Source: JANMDU01 sp043777675 (GTDB lineage: Bacteria; Pseudomonadota; Gammaproteobacteria; Burkholderiales; Burkholderiaceae_C). From it: DNA of 64,000 bases. Each line of letters begins with the position of its first letter. Within the stretch, counting starts at the first letter, position 1. This document shows positions 1 through 8,606 of this stretch, in pieces. Location of the stretch: assembly GCA_043777675.1 (NCBI GenBank), contig JAYWHR010000056.1:40721-104720 (forward strand), in the 5' to 3' direction. Position numbers and translations under genes: made by a program. The notes under the pieces are model-generated. The model saw nothing but the letters and a program-made list of their open reading frames with translations, was not told the origin of the DNA and ran no database searches.

Positions 1-490
1 TGCTTACATCCAAAATCACAAAGCTGGATGTACCGACCTGAAACTGCGCCCGATCCGTCCCACTTCGGCCTCGATGTGTGAAATCAAAGTTAAATACCTC
101 TCCCGTGCTCATGCAGATGTTTTGATAGAGCTTGGATGAGGTGTAAGCATTGAGCTCGGCCAAGATGATGCCTTGGGTGGGTGTGACGCCCAAAAAGCTG
201 TTCGCCCAAAGCTCAATGGGGGTGCAGTTGTAAGGCGTGGTGAGACCGCCACCTGCTGGGCATCCATTGGCTTGGATCGGATGAGTGGTCTCCCATCCGG
301 GAATTTCACCAGCATCGACTGAAATCCAGTTAGTAGAGGTGAAAAACGGATTCAATACCGCCGAACGCGTGCCGGTGAAAGACAACTCGAAGCTTGGATT
401 GACGATGGAGCGCTGGAATTGCGCATTGGCGCTGATGCAACACAATGCAAACCATAAGATACTTGAGAAGCGAAAGAAGGCCGAACGCAT
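1..490 (-). CDS. Secreted protein of unknown function, cut by the left window edge
   Basis: An open frame runs on the minus strand from an ATG at 490 to the left edge (163 codons visible), so the C-terminus is missing. The first ~23 residues form a signal peptide (Arg near the start, a hydrophobic stretch, then an Ala-Asn-Ala-Gln cleavage region), so the product is exported. The mature part begins with an NPSFE-type segment followed by aromatic- and Gly-rich sequence, as in extracellular carbohydrate-binding or adhesin-like domains. No precise family is recognised. Another secreted protein with a similar opening (Asn-Pro-Phe-Phe after the signal) lies at 9573-10811. An in-frame stop just upstream of 490 supports the start. 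Confidence 0.7.
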   Translation of the reverse strand, partial: MRSAFFRFSSILWFALCCISANAQFQRSIVNPSFELSFTGTRSAVLNPFFTSTNWISVDAGEIPGWETTHPIQANGCPAGGGLTTPYNCTPIELWANSFLGVTPTQGIILAELNAYTSSKLYQNICMSTGEVFNFDFTHRGRSGTDRAQFQVGTSSFVILDVS

Positions 491-623
491 TGGCTTTTTT
501 ATACAGTTTTAGTCAAGATGATCGTATACAAACTTCAATGACCCGATAGGTACTTGCAGAGAAATACATTGATTTGCACGATTTTTCACGCTTTAAAGTT
601 GCAAATCGGTGATGATGATGAAA

Positions 624-1445
624 CTAATGAGCCAACCCACTCACCACGGTGACCAGAACGATGCCCACCGCCAGCCAAGCGACTTGCGCAGCGGTTTCAC
701 TCATAGTCAAGCGCTTTTGTAATTGCGGGATCAAATCGGCCAGCGCCACATAGATGAAGCTGCCCGACGCAACGACCAGCATATAGGGCAACACATTCTC
801 GAGCTGAGCCACCAACAGGTAGCCCAGCAAGCCGCCCAGCACTGTCACGCCGCCGGCCATAGACAGCTTGAGCAATGCAGGGTTAGCGCTCGCCTCAGTT
901 TTGCGCAGCACCACCAAATCGCCCATATGATGCGGCACCTCGTGAGCGAGCACGGCCAAGCTTGCCACGATACCAAGCCGGATATCTGCCATAAAAGCTG
1001 AAGCGATCAAGATGCCATCGCCAAAGCAATGCACGCTATCGCCTACTAACACCGCCCATCCGCCGGATCGCTTGTTGTCGCCTTGTGCGGAGTGCTGATG
1101 GCTGTGTCCATGGCCTGCATGCGCATTTGAATGATTGTGACCATGGTTGTGCCCATGATGGCCTTCCCCATGCTCATGCCCATGGTGATATAGCTCAGCC
1201 TTATCCAGCAAGAAAAAGAAAATCAAGCTACCCAGCAACACCGCAAACAAATCTTTCGCGTCTGCCGAGCTGTTGACCGCCTCAGGCAATAAATGCATAA
1301 ACGCCGTGGCCAGCAGTGCACCAGCAGCCAGGCTGAGCAAATGCTGCGTGAAGCGAGCGAGCACGCCGTAGGTCAGTAGCGCGGCCACCAGCACGCTGCC
1401 TACACCCGCGGCGAACGTACCCAGCAAGATGAAAAGTAAAGTCAT
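624..1445 (-). CDS. ZIP family divalent metal transporter
   Basis: This is an inner-membrane ZIP transporter that probably moves zinc, iron or a similar cation into the cytoplasm. It shows the family pattern: several hydrophobic segments, a long His-rich loop after the third segment (roughly residues 86-122, many HxH units), then HCFGDGILIASAF (TM4 metal-site motif) and HEVPHHMGDLVVL (TM5 motif). Length (~273 aa) is normal. I prefer the ATG at 1445 over a TTG nine bases upstream. A dispersed repeat sits 13 bp upstream of this start, between the gene and its promoter region. Substrate specificity cannot be read from the sequence. Confidence 0.88.
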   Translation of the reverse strand: MTLLFILLGTFAAGVGSVLVAALLTYGVLARFTQHLLSLAAGALLATAFMHLLPEAVNSSADAKDLFAVLLGSLIFFFLLDKAELYHHGHEHGEGHHGHNHGHNHSNAHAGHGHSHQHSAQGDNKRSGGWAVLVGDSVHCFGDGILIASAFMADIRLGIVASLAVLAHEVPHHMGDLVVLRKTEASANPALLKLSMAGGVTVLGGLLGYLLVAQLENVLPYMLVVASGSFIYVALADLIPQLQKRLTMSETAAQVAWLAVGIVLVTVVSGLAH

Positions 1446-1458
1446 GAGAATCAATACA

Positions 1459-1518
1459 CTATAAAAACAATAGCAGCTCGCGCAATAAATATGCCGGCTA
1501 CTGGCCTATTTTGGCTTA
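1459..1518 (+). repeat. Dispersed repeat copy 1 (intergenic)
   Basis: Matches the window-wide repeat: an AATAGC block, a GCGCA block, ATGCCGGCTA, then GGCCTATTTTGGCTT. It lies between the ZIP start and the terminator of the dienelactone hydrolase gene. Confidence 0.75.
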
Positions 1519-1531
1519 AAAAACAGTGAAA

Positions 1532-1561
1532 AAACCGCCAAAAACAGTGTTTTGGCGGTTT
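1532..1561 (-). terminator. Rho-independent terminator of the dienelactone hydrolase gene
   Basis: A perfect 12-bp inverted repeat (AAACCGCCAAAA / TTTTGGCGGTTT, 6-nt loop) starts 36 bp past the stop of the minus-strand gene. Read on the minus strand it is followed by a T-rich run. Confidence 0.8.
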
Positions 1562-1597
1562 CCACGAAGCCTCAGAATTTATAGCTTACACGAGCTG

Positions 1598-2512
1598 TCA
1601 AGCCACACCGTTGGCCTTGAACCAATCCACACAACGCTTCCAGCCATCTGCAGCGGGCTCGGCACGGAAACTCGGGCGGTAATCTGCATGGAAGGCGTGA
1701 GGTGCGCCTTCGTACACCACGAATTCGCTTTTTTGTGCGGCGGCGCTGCCGGTCTTTAAAGCGGCTTTCATGCGATCAACCGTATCCAGCGGAATGCCAG
1801 CATCCGCACCGCCATACAAGCCCAGCACAGGCCCATTGATGCTGCCCGCCACATCTACCGGGTGCTTGGGCTGCAAATCGCTGCTTTGCCCCACCAAGCG
1901 GCCATACCAAGCCACGCCCGCCTTCACGCTCTTGCTATGCGCCGCATAAAGCCAAGTGATACGCCCGCCCCAGCAAAAGCCGGTGATGGCCACTTTGCTC
2001 GCATCGCCGCCATTGGCGCGCGCCCAGGCCACCATGCCATCCAGATCCGTCATGACCTGCGAATCGGGCACTTTCATCACAACCTCGCGCTGCAAATCAG
2101 CCATCACGTTGTATTTGGTGGGATCGCCCTGACGATAAAACAATTCGGGCGCAATCGCCAAATAGCCCGCTTTGGCAAAGCGACGCGCGGTATCAGCAAT
2201 GTATTCATGCACGCCGAAAATTTCTTGGATCACCAGCACCACGGGTAGATTGGTTTTGCCTGAAGGCCGCGCCACATAAGCAGGCACTTTAAAGCCCGCT
2301 ACATCCACCATCACTTCGCCAGCCGTGAGGCCTTCAGAAGAGGTTTTGATCGCGGTTTGCGCCACCGCTGCGCCCGCAGTGGCGGCATAGCCTACGCCGA
2401 GAGCCGTGGTTTTGAGCACAGTGCGGCGGCTTGGCGCTTGGCCTTGGGTGCTGTCCAAGAGGCTTGAAGCCTCGGCCGTTTGATCTGTCATTTGATCGTT
2501 AGTTTTGAACAT
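1598..2512 (-). CDS. Dienelactone hydrolase family protein, Tat-exported
   Basis: An alpha/beta hydrolase of the dienelactone hydrolase family, predicted to hydrolyse lactone or ester substrates. The nucleophile motif GFCWGG (Cys in place of Ser) is near residue 178. A GGADAGIP segment (Asp) and an APHAFH segment (His) complete the triad. Near residue 29 there is SRRTVLK followed by a hydrophobic stretch ending AVAQT, a twin-arginine signal, so the enzyme probably works in the periplasm. I chose the ATG at 2512 because GGAGA lies seven bases upstream; a longer reading frame starting at 2554 lacks such a site. A strong terminator follows. The substrate is unknown. Confidence 0.87.
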   Translation of the reverse strand: MFKTNDQMTDQTAEASSLLDSTQGQAPSRRTVLKTTALGVGYAATAGAAVAQTAIKTSSEGLTAGEVMVDVAGFKVPAYVARPSGKTNLPVVLVIQEIFGVHEYIADTARRFAKAGYLAIAPELFYRQGDPTKYNVMADLQREVVMKVPDSQVMTDLDGMVAWARANGGDASKVAITGFCWGGRITWLYAAHSKSVKAGVAWYGRLVGQSSDLQPKHPVDVAGSINGPVLGLYGGADAGIPLDTVDRMKAALKTGSAAAQKSEFVVYEGAPHAFHADYRPSFRAEPAADGWKRCVDWFKANGVA

Positions 2513-2602
2513 GATGCGTCTCCATGAAATAATCCACCAGTATGAACCTTTCAAAGCCCGTTTGCTTTGCTTGCAGCTTCAACATGAATAAAGGAAAACC
2601 CC

Positions 2603-2791
2603 ATGCCCACACTCAAAGTCGAAATGATGGAAGGCCGCACGCCAGAGCAGAAAACAGCGCTCGTCAAAGCGCTCACGCAAGCCGTGGTCGATAGCCTAGG
2701 CTCCAAGCCCGAAAGCGTAGATATTTTGATCTACGACATCCCACGCCAAAACTGGGCCACGGGTGGCGTGCAATGGTCTGAGCGTCAATAA
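2603..2791 (+). CDS. 4-oxalocrotonate tautomerase family enzyme
   Basis: A 62-residue protein starting Met-Pro. After Met removal the N-terminal proline would be the catalytic general base of the tautomerase superfamily, and the length is exactly the small-subunit size typical of 4-oxalocrotonate tautomerases. AAAGGA lies upstream at a good distance. The stop codon abuts the ATG of the next gene (TAAATG), suggesting co-transcription with darP and mog. No catechol meta-cleavage genes lie nearby, so the physiological substrate is not known. Confidence 0.88.
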   Translation: MPTLKVEMMEGRTPEQKTALVKALTQAVVDSLGSKPESVDILIYDIPRQNWATGGVQWSERQ

Positions 2792-3436
2792 ATGACACGC
2801 GGACAAAAAACGGGGCGTGGCCCCAATGGCTATTACGTCAAAGGCGAATTCGTCGCTGATGGCAGCGAGCTTGATGTTGAGCTCAAAGCCGAATTCGACG
2901 GCAGCCGATCCAAGCTCAAAGCCGAGAGCGATGCACTGCAAAAGCTGGGCATTCAATTGCTCGACCTGCCCGAATCACGGCTAAAAAAACTCGACTTGCC
3001 TGAGAAACTTTTCGATGCCGTGCAGGAAGCCAAACGCATCAGCAACTTTGAAGGCAAGCGCCGCCAGATGCAATACATCGGCAAGCTCATGCGCAAGGTC
3101 GATGCCGCACCGATCGAAGCCGCGGTGGTGGCCGCCAAAAAAGGCAGCGCGACTGAAACGCTCATGCTTCACAAAGCAGAAGTCTGGCGAGACAACTTGA
3201 TTGCTCTGGATGGCGCATTTGAGCAATGGATGAATGAGCATCCGGATACTGATACGCAGCATCTGCGCTCATTGATTCGCCAAGCAAAAAAGGCCATCGT
3301 CCCCGATGCAGGTGCTGGCGAAGCGCAGCGCCAAGCCAAGGTTTACCGAGAAATCTTCCAAATCGTGAAAACAGCTTTGAACGCACAGGCTGGCGAAGAT
3401 ACGGATCAGCCTGATGACGAAGATACAGAAGACTAA
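2792..3436 (+). CDS. darP: DUF615 ribosome-associated protein DarP (YjgA)
   Basis: The protein has the DUF615/YjgA layout: a charged N-terminus, then LQKLGIQLLDLPESRLKKL, then EAKRISNFEGKRRQMQYIGK, and an acidic tail. E. coli DarP associates with late 50S assembly intermediates and assists large-subunit maturation; the same role is inferred here. The acidic tail (DTDQPDDEDTED) is a lineage extension. The gene begins directly after the stop of the tautomerase gene and ends three bases before mog, so the three probably form one transcript. Confidence 0.9.
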   Translation: MTRGQKTGRGPNGYYVKGEFVADGSELDVELKAEFDGSRSKLKAESDALQKLGIQLLDLPESRLKKLDLPEKLFDAVQEAKRISNFEGKRRQMQYIGKLMRKVDAAPIEAAVVAAKKGSATETLMLHKAEVWRDNLIALDGAFEQWMNEHPDTDTQHLRSLIRQAKKAIVPDAGAGEAQRQAKVYREIFQIVKTALNAQAGEDTDQPDDEDTED

Positions 3437-3439
3437 GCC

Positions 3440-4021
3440 ATGACACTCGACTCCGTAAAAATCGGCATCGTCTCGATCAGCGATCGCGCTTCTACAGGCG
3501 TGTATGAAGACAAAGGCTTGCCAGCTCTGAAAGAATGGCTTGCTAAGGCTTTGAAGAATACGATTACCTTTGAAGCGCGGCTGATTCCTGATGAAAAAGC
3601 GCTGATCAGCGCGACTTTGATTGAACTGGTTGATGCGGCCTGTTCACTGGTGCTAACCACCGGCGGCACAGGCCCCGCGTTGCGCGACGTCACGCCTGAA
3701 GCGACATTAGCCGTTGCTCACAAGGAGATGCCCGGCTTTGGCGAGCAAATGCGCCAGATCAGCTTGAAATTCGTGCCGACGGCCATTTTGTCGCGCCAAT
3801 GCGCCGTCATTCGTGACAAAAGTCTCATAATCAACTTGCCTGGTCAACCTAAATCGATCGCCGAAACCTTAGAGGGCATCCAGACTGGTGATGATCGCGT
3901 ATCCGGCATTTTTGCCGCAGTGCCGTACTGTATTGATCTGATCGGCGGCCCTTACCTTGAAACGCATGACGATGTCTGCAAAGCTTTTCGACCTAAATCA
4001 GCCCTACGAGCGAAAACTTGA
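3440..4021 (+). CDS. mog: Molybdopterin adenylyltransferase MogA
   Basis: MogA adenylylates molybdopterin before molybdenum insertion in molybdenum cofactor synthesis, in the cytoplasm. The MoaB/Mog fold is recognisable: VKIGIVSISDRAS at the N-terminus, TTGGTGP at residues 73-79 (nucleotide site), RDVTPEAT just after, and an INLPGQP segment near residue 135. Length (193 aa) is typical. It follows darP by three bases. MoaB proteins are similar, but the TTGGTG context and length favour Mog. Confidence 0.9.
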   Translation: MTLDSVKIGIVSISDRASTGVYEDKGLPALKEWLAKALKNTITFEARLIPDEKALISATLIELVDAACSLVLTTGGTGPALRDVTPEATLAVAHKEMPGFGEQMRQISLKFVPTAILSRQCAVIRDKSLIINLPGQPKSIAETLEGIQTGDDRVSGIFAAVPYCIDLIGGPYLETHDDVCKAFRPKSALRAKT

Positions 4022-4072
4022 CTCCCACAGGGTTTATGGTTAAATGCAAAGAATTTGTAAGTAATTGAATCT

Positions 4073-5524
4073 ATGACCAAGCAAATCCTAGGCATCTCTG
4101 CACCAGCAAGCCTGCTTTTGCTGATGGGTTCGTTAGCGGGTAACGTGTGGGCATCGATTGCCCAGCACAAAGAGCCCTACATCAGCTACACCGTTCAACG
4201 AGGCGATAACCTTCAGGGCTTATCCAAACTGCTTCTGGCCAATCCGAAACGCTGGAATGAGCTCGCTCGATTGAACGGCTTGAATAATCCGAACCTCATT
4301 CAGCCTGGTCTCATTTTGGATGTACCCAGCAGCTTGATCAACTTTGACAGACTGCCTAAAGTAGAGAACACCGGCATCATTCAAAGCGTCAACGGCAGCG
4401 TGACCATCAATGGCGTGGCAGCTAGCGTTGGCGCGGCAGTGCCGGAGGGTGCACGCGTGCAAACAGGCGCAGGCAGCTCTGCAGTGGTCAAGCTCTCCGA
4501 TGGATCGCAGCTGCAGCTCATGCCGCGTAGTTTGGCCGATGTTGTAAAACAGCATGGCTATGCGCTCAAAGATCCCGCCAGTAGCGTATCAACCACTTGG
4601 TTTTCTGGTGCGATTCGGTTGGTTGAAGGCGTGCTGGAAATGGTTGCAGATAAAACTGCAAAGCGTAAAGATCCCTTAAACATTTTGACGCCTACAGCGC
4701 TGATTGGTGTGCGGGGCACGCAATTTCGGGTGGCTTTTGAAGATCCTCAATCTGGCACAGCTCGCACCGAGGTCCTCGAAGGCAAAGTGCGTGCTGACAA
4801 CCCAATGCAGGGTGCGGGCGCAGATGTGGGCGGCGGCTTTGGTGTGGCGGTCAAACCCAATGAGCGAGAGATCAAAGTCGTGGCTCTGCTGCCTGCACTT
4901 GCTGAGAGCGCTTTGCCCCAGCGTGTCGAGCGTGCGCTTGAAGGCGCGGTGGCTGCTTGGTCCATTGGCTCGATCAGCGGCGCTGCGGGTTATCGCGCTG
5001 AGCTCGCGCAAGATCCTGCGTTCACGCAGATTGTGTTTGAGACCAAATCCCCTAGCCCGTCCATCAACCTCGCTGCTGCGCCCAACGGTCAATACTTTGC
5101 CCGTGTGCGCGGCATCGATGCATCTGGCATTGAGGGATACAACGCAGTACGCCGCATTGATATCGCCAATGCGCCTGTGAGCTTGATTTGGATTCGCGAG
5201 ATTGGCATCGCAGCCACAGCAGATTACACCGCGGATGGTTTGCTGCTGAGCATTAACAAAGCTGCGGTGGATACGCCCACGCAATTACAAATCCAGATTG
5301 CGCAAGACCCGCAAATGACGCAAGGCCTGCAAACCTTAACTCTCGACGCGACTGGCACAGCCATACTGCGTGAACTTAAACCGGGCGAGCAACGCTATGT
5401 GCGGTTTAGTGGCATCACGCCTCAGGGAACTGCCGGAACGAGCCCCGTCATGATGCTTGAGCTCCCCCTCGATTGGGGCAGTTCGGTGTTTAGCCTTGCG
5501 AGCGCATTGCAAACTTTGCGCTAG
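4073..5524 (+). CDS. LysM and FecR domain protein (first of a tandem pair)
   Basis: An exported protein of 483 aa. A signal peptide occupies residues 1-27. A LysM peptidoglycan-binding module follows (about residues 38-87, starting YTVQRGDNL and ending GLILDVP). A FecR-type beta domain comes next (about 100-250, with GARVQTGAGSSAVVKLSDGS and LIGVRGTQFRVAF), then two fibronectin-like stretches. Such proteins are envelope-located and often sit beside cyclic-nucleotide or sensor genes. It is clearly paralogous to the next gene (same domain order, long identical stretches), so a tandem duplication is inferred. Function is unknown; it is not a classical FecR sigma regulator because no transmembrane or sigma-binding region is visible. 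Confidence 0.82.
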   Translation: MTKQILGISAPASLLLLMGSLAGNVWASIAQHKEPYISYTVQRGDNLQGLSKLLLANPKRWNELARLNGLNNPNLIQPGLILDVPSSLINFDRLPKVENTGIIQSVNGSVTINGVAASVGAAVPEGARVQTGAGSSAVVKLSDGSQLQLMPRSLADVVKQHGYALKDPASSVSTTWFSGAIRLVEGVLEMVADKTAKRKDPLNILTPTALIGVRGTQFRVAFEDPQSGTARTEVLEGKVRADNPMQGAGADVGGGFGVAVKPNEREIKVVALLPALAESALPQRVERALEGAVAAWSIGSISGAAGYRAELAQDPAFTQIVFETKSPSPSINLAAAPNGQYFARVRGIDASGIEGYNAVRRIDIANAPVSLIWIREIGIAATADYTADGLLLSINKAAVDTPTQLQIQIAQDPQMTQGLQTLTLDATGTAILRELKPGEQRYVRFSGITPQGTAGTSPVMMLELPLDWGSSVFSLASALQTLR

Positions 5525-5693
5525 GGGAGAGTTGGATCTCAGGCTTTTTTTGTAAGCTCACATCGCTTTATTTTGTCGCTAAATGACATGATTTGATACT
5601 TCTGCTGTGACGTAGTTCTCATGCTCGCCTTTTTTCTCATGAAAATGAGTGCGAAACGTGTTTAATGCCTACTCAACACGTTTATTAGCCGAA

Positions 5694-7217
5694 ATGTTCT
5701 CATTCATGCAAACACCTCTCATCCAGCTTCGCCAGCAAAACCATCGCCGTGCGTTCAAAGTTTTGATGACCGGCATGGCTTTGTGCGCCGTGACGCATGC
5801 GCAAGCACGCATCGACAAGCCCCAAGAGCCTTATATCAGCTACACGGTAGTGCGCGGCGACAATATCGCCACAATCTCTAAGAAGCTGCTACTTACTCCC
5901 GGCGAATTCGCTCAACTTGCCAAGATTAACGGCATCAAAAATCCCGCATTGATTCAGCCCGGTTTGATCATTGACGTACCGCGCAGCATCCTGAAATTCG
6001 GCTCGCAACCAGAAGAGCAGCTGACTGGGCAACTCGAAAGCGCTTCGGGCGATGTGAAAATCAACAATCAAAGCGCAAAAGCCGGGGATGTGGTGCGCCA
6101 AGGTGATCGCATCCAGACCGGTACGCTCTCATCTGCCGTCGTTAAACTCGCCGATGGCTCGAAAGTGCAATGGATGCCACGCACGATTGCTGAAGTCGCC
6201 AAGCAGAGTCAATATGCGATGAAAGACCCTTCCAGCAGCATCTCTACCACTTGGTTCTCGGGTGCGATTCGCTTGGTAGAAGGCTTACTTGATATCACCG
6301 CCGACAAAACCACCCGGCGCGCTCAGCCGCTGGGTGTGATCACGCCAACAGCTGTGGTGGGTGTGCGCGGCACTCAATTCAGAGTGGCATTCGATGATCC
6401 TGCCTCAGGCAGCGCACGCACCGAAGTGCTGGAGGGCAAAGTGCGTGCAGATAATCCAGCGCAAGCTGCTGGAGCGGATGTGGGTGGGGGCTTTGGTACG
6501 GCATTCAAGCCCCAAGATCGCCAGATCAAAGTCGTCCCCTTGCTGCCTGCCTTGGATCCAGCTGTTTTACCAGAGCGTATCTTGCGCTCACAGCCAGTGG
6601 CCGCCGCTCAGTCACGTGCAGTATGGCAAGTCGCTGCGCTTGTCGGGGCCGCAGGCTATAAAGTCGATGTGGCCACAGATGCTGGCTTCAACCAACTCGT
6701 CTTGCTAACCAGCGCAGCACAACCACAGTTTGATTTGACCAGCTTGGCCAATGGATCTTATTTCGTCAGGGTCAGAGGCTTTGATGCACAAAAAATTGAA
6801 GGCTATAACGCAGTGCGTCGCATCGAAATCGCCGATGCACCCCTACCACCGCCAGCGCCCAGGCCTGTCGTTTGGATTCACAATATTGGCGTGGCGGCCA
6901 GTGCGTTTGCGCAAGGCAGCGAAGTGGTGCTTCAGCTCTCGCGCAGAAGCGGCGATACGCCCAAGCAACTGTCACTTGAAATCGCCCAAGATGTTGGTAT
7001 GTCTCAATCGCTGCGTCAATTCCCAATTGATGCGCAAGGCCGTGCTGTCCTCACGCAACTGCCTGCTGGCGCATCAGCGTACATACGCATCAGCAGCGCG
7101 GGTGGCGCTGAGCCGGTGCAGAGAAGCGCTGTGTACTTGCTTAGTATGCCAAACGACTGGGGGCAGACGGTGCAGGCGCTGTCAGACGCGCTGATCCCAA
7201 CAACCAGCAAGCCTTGA
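5694..7217 (+). CDS. LysM and FecR domain protein (second of a tandem pair)
   Basis: Paralogue of the preceding gene with the same layout: signal peptide, LysM module (YTVVRGDNIATISKKLL), FecR domain (VVGVRGTQFRVAF followed by an EVLEGKVRADN segment shared with the first copy) and a C-terminal fibronectin-like region with a Pro-rich linker. The start is uncertain. Candidates are GTG 5649, ATG 5694 and ATG 5706; none has a strong ribosome site, and the two ATGs give the most natural export signal. The stop overlaps the start of the cyclic-nucleotide-binding gene by one base (TGATG), implying translational coupling. Confidence 0.8.
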   Translation: MFSFMQTPLIQLRQQNHRRAFKVLMTGMALCAVTHAQARIDKPQEPYISYTVVRGDNIATISKKLLLTPGEFAQLAKINGIKNPALIQPGLIIDVPRSILKFGSQPEEQLTGQLESASGDVKINNQSAKAGDVVRQGDRIQTGTLSSAVVKLADGSKVQWMPRTIAEVAKQSQYAMKDPSSSISTTWFSGAIRLVEGLLDITADKTTRRAQPLGVITPTAVVGVRGTQFRVAFDDPASGSARTEVLEGKVRADNPAQAAGADVGGGFGTAFKPQDRQIKVVPLLPALDPAVLPERILRSQPVAAAQSRAVWQVAALVGAAGYKVDVATDAGFNQLVLLTSAAQPQFDLTSLANGSYFVRVRGFDAQKIEGYNAVRRIEIADAPLPPPAPRPVVWIHNIGVAASAFAQGSEVVLQLSRRSGDTPKQLSLEIAQDVGMSQSLRQFPIDAQGRAVLTQLPAGASAYIRISSAGGAEPVQRSAVYLLSMPNDWGQTVQALSDALIPTTSKP

Positions 7218-7798
7218 TGGCCGGTGATGCCATGGATTCACTACAAACAGAAAAGAAACGATTCAGTCGGCAAGACGTTGCTGGCATGCTCACTGGCACC
7301 AACGCCTTGGCCGATTTAACGCTAGAGTCTGCTTACGTGATCGTTGGCTACATGGAGGCCAAACGCATCAAGCCGACAGGCGTCATCATTCAAGAGGGCT
7401 TCACCAACACTGCTTTTATGGCCGTGCTTTTGCAAGGCGAGGCCGTTGTCGAAAACGAAATGAATCGCAGAAGCGATTCGATGGTTATCACCACACTTGG
7501 CCCCGGTGCTTTAATAGGCGAGATGGGCTTAATTGACGGCCAGCCCAGATCAGCCACAGTGCGCGCCGCAACTGAAATCGATATGGCGGTGCTCGAGCGC
7601 GAAGCGCTAACACGTATGATGAAAGAGCAGCCAAAAATAGCCTGTTTGCTGCTCGCACGCATGCTGGCAGATGTATCGCAGCGCCTACGCGCCACCAATA
7701 AAAAAATGCTCAGCATGCATCGGGTCAATCGCAGTCTGCAAACCGAAATGGGCTCGCTCTATTCCAATGATTCCAATGATTCCAAGCTCACGGAATAA
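7217..7798 (+). CDS. Cyclic-nucleotide-binding domain protein without a DNA-binding domain
   Basis: A 193-residue cytoplasmic protein with a Crp-type cyclic-nucleotide-binding fold. The phosphate-binding cassette is seen as LIGEMGLIDGQPRSATVRA (Arg and Ser positions present). After the domain there is only a helical tail and no helix-turn-helix, so it is unlikely to be a Crp-type transcription factor. The ATG at 7217 overlaps the stop of the second LysM-FecR gene. A short tandem 9-mer near the 3' end encodes an Asn-Asp-Ser repeat. Its operon position suggests that a second messenger is coupled to the two envelope proteins, but this is inference. Confidence 0.82.
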   Translation: MAGDAMDSLQTEKKRFSRQDVAGMLTGTNALADLTLESAYVIVGYMEAKRIKPTGVIIQEGFTNTAFMAVLLQGEAVVENEMNRRSDSMVITTLGPGALIGEMGLIDGQPRSATVRAATEIDMAVLEREALTRMMKEQPKIACLLLARMLADVSQRLRATNKKMLSMHRVNRSLQTEMGSLYSNDSNDSKLTE

Positions 7799-7808
7799 CA
7801 AGGCTCAG

Positions 7809-8588
7809 CTATTTGCCAACCAATTCGTTGAGCTTCTTGGTATCCAGCTTCTCAGCAGGTGAGCTGGTTGGCATGTATTCCGGCACAGATTGCGCAGCAG
7901 AAATTTTTTCAATGGTTTGCCACATTAGTGCAATTTGATCTTCTTGCGCTGCAGCGTGATCAATCAAGCCGCGCATCGCTAGGCTGAGCGGATCATCGTC
8001 TTGGGTAATGCCGTAGGCGGAGAATTTTGGATCCTGCGAGGCGCCGGTCGTTACATCCGCACTCATGCCCTCTTTGGAAGGAATAATGCGAGCAGGAATG
8101 CCCACAGCAGTCGCCCCGGCAGGCACCGGCTTGATCACCACGGCATTGCTACCGATTTTGGCGCCATCGCCCACGACAAAACCGCCAAGCACCTTTGCAC
8201 CCGCGCTCACCACAACGTTTTTACCCAAAGTAGGGTGGCGTTTGGCGCCTTTGTACAGCGAGGTGCCCCCAAGCGTGACACCTTGGTAAATCGTGCAACC
8301 ATCGCCAATTTCTGCCGTCTCTCCAACGACCACCCCCATGGCGTGATCGAAAAATACGCGGTTTCCAATTTTTGCACCGGGGTGAATTTCGATACCGGTG
8401 AACCAGCGCGCAATTTGCGAGATGAAACGCCCCAGCCATTTAAAGCCTGCATTCCAGCACACATGCGCCGGGCGATGCAAGATCACCGCATGCAAACCTG
8501 GATAGCAGGTCAGCACCTCAAAGCGGCTGCGTGCGGCCGGGTCGCGCTCAAGAATGCATTCAATATCGGCTTTAATTCTAGAAAACAT
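7809..8588 (-). CDS. cysE: Serine O-acetyltransferase CysE
   Basis: Transfers acetyl from acetyl-CoA to serine, the first step of cysteine synthesis. The left-handed beta-helix of hexapeptide repeats is clear: IEIHPGAKIGNRVFFDHAMG, GVVVGETAEIGDG, QGVTLGGTS, KNVVVSAGAKVLGG, and VPAGATAVGIPARI at the end. The catalytic His lies in DHAMGVV. The 259 aa include a C-terminal tail beyond the helix. It converges on the cyclic-nucleotide gene with only 10 bp between stops and lies 18 bp downstream of trmJ on the same strand, so the two may be co-transcribed. Confidence 0.93.
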   Translation of the reverse strand: MFSRIKADIECILERDPAARSRFEVLTCYPGLHAVILHRPAHVCWNAGFKWLGRFISQIARWFTGIEIHPGAKIGNRVFFDHAMGVVVGETAEIGDGCTIYQGVTLGGTSLYKGAKRHPTLGKNVVVSAGAKVLGGFVVGDGAKIGSNAVVIKPVPAGATAVGIPARIIPSKEGMSADVTTGASQDPKFSAYGITQDDDPLSLAMRGLIDHAAAQEDQIALMWQTIEKISAAQSVPEYMPTSSPAEKLDTKKLNELVGK

Positions 8589-8606
8589 GCGTCAGAGTTT
8601 AACGAT

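Noticed and set aside
1085..1276. His-rich open frame antisense to the ZIP transporter
   Set aside because: It mirrors the His-codon loop of the ZIP gene on the other strand and has no start signal or family resemblance.
7764..7790. Tandem 9-mer ATTCCAATG at the end of the cyclic-nucleotide gene
   Set aside because: A short in-frame slippage repeat of three units at a disordered C-terminus; no phase-variation effect is expected because the unit is a multiple of three.
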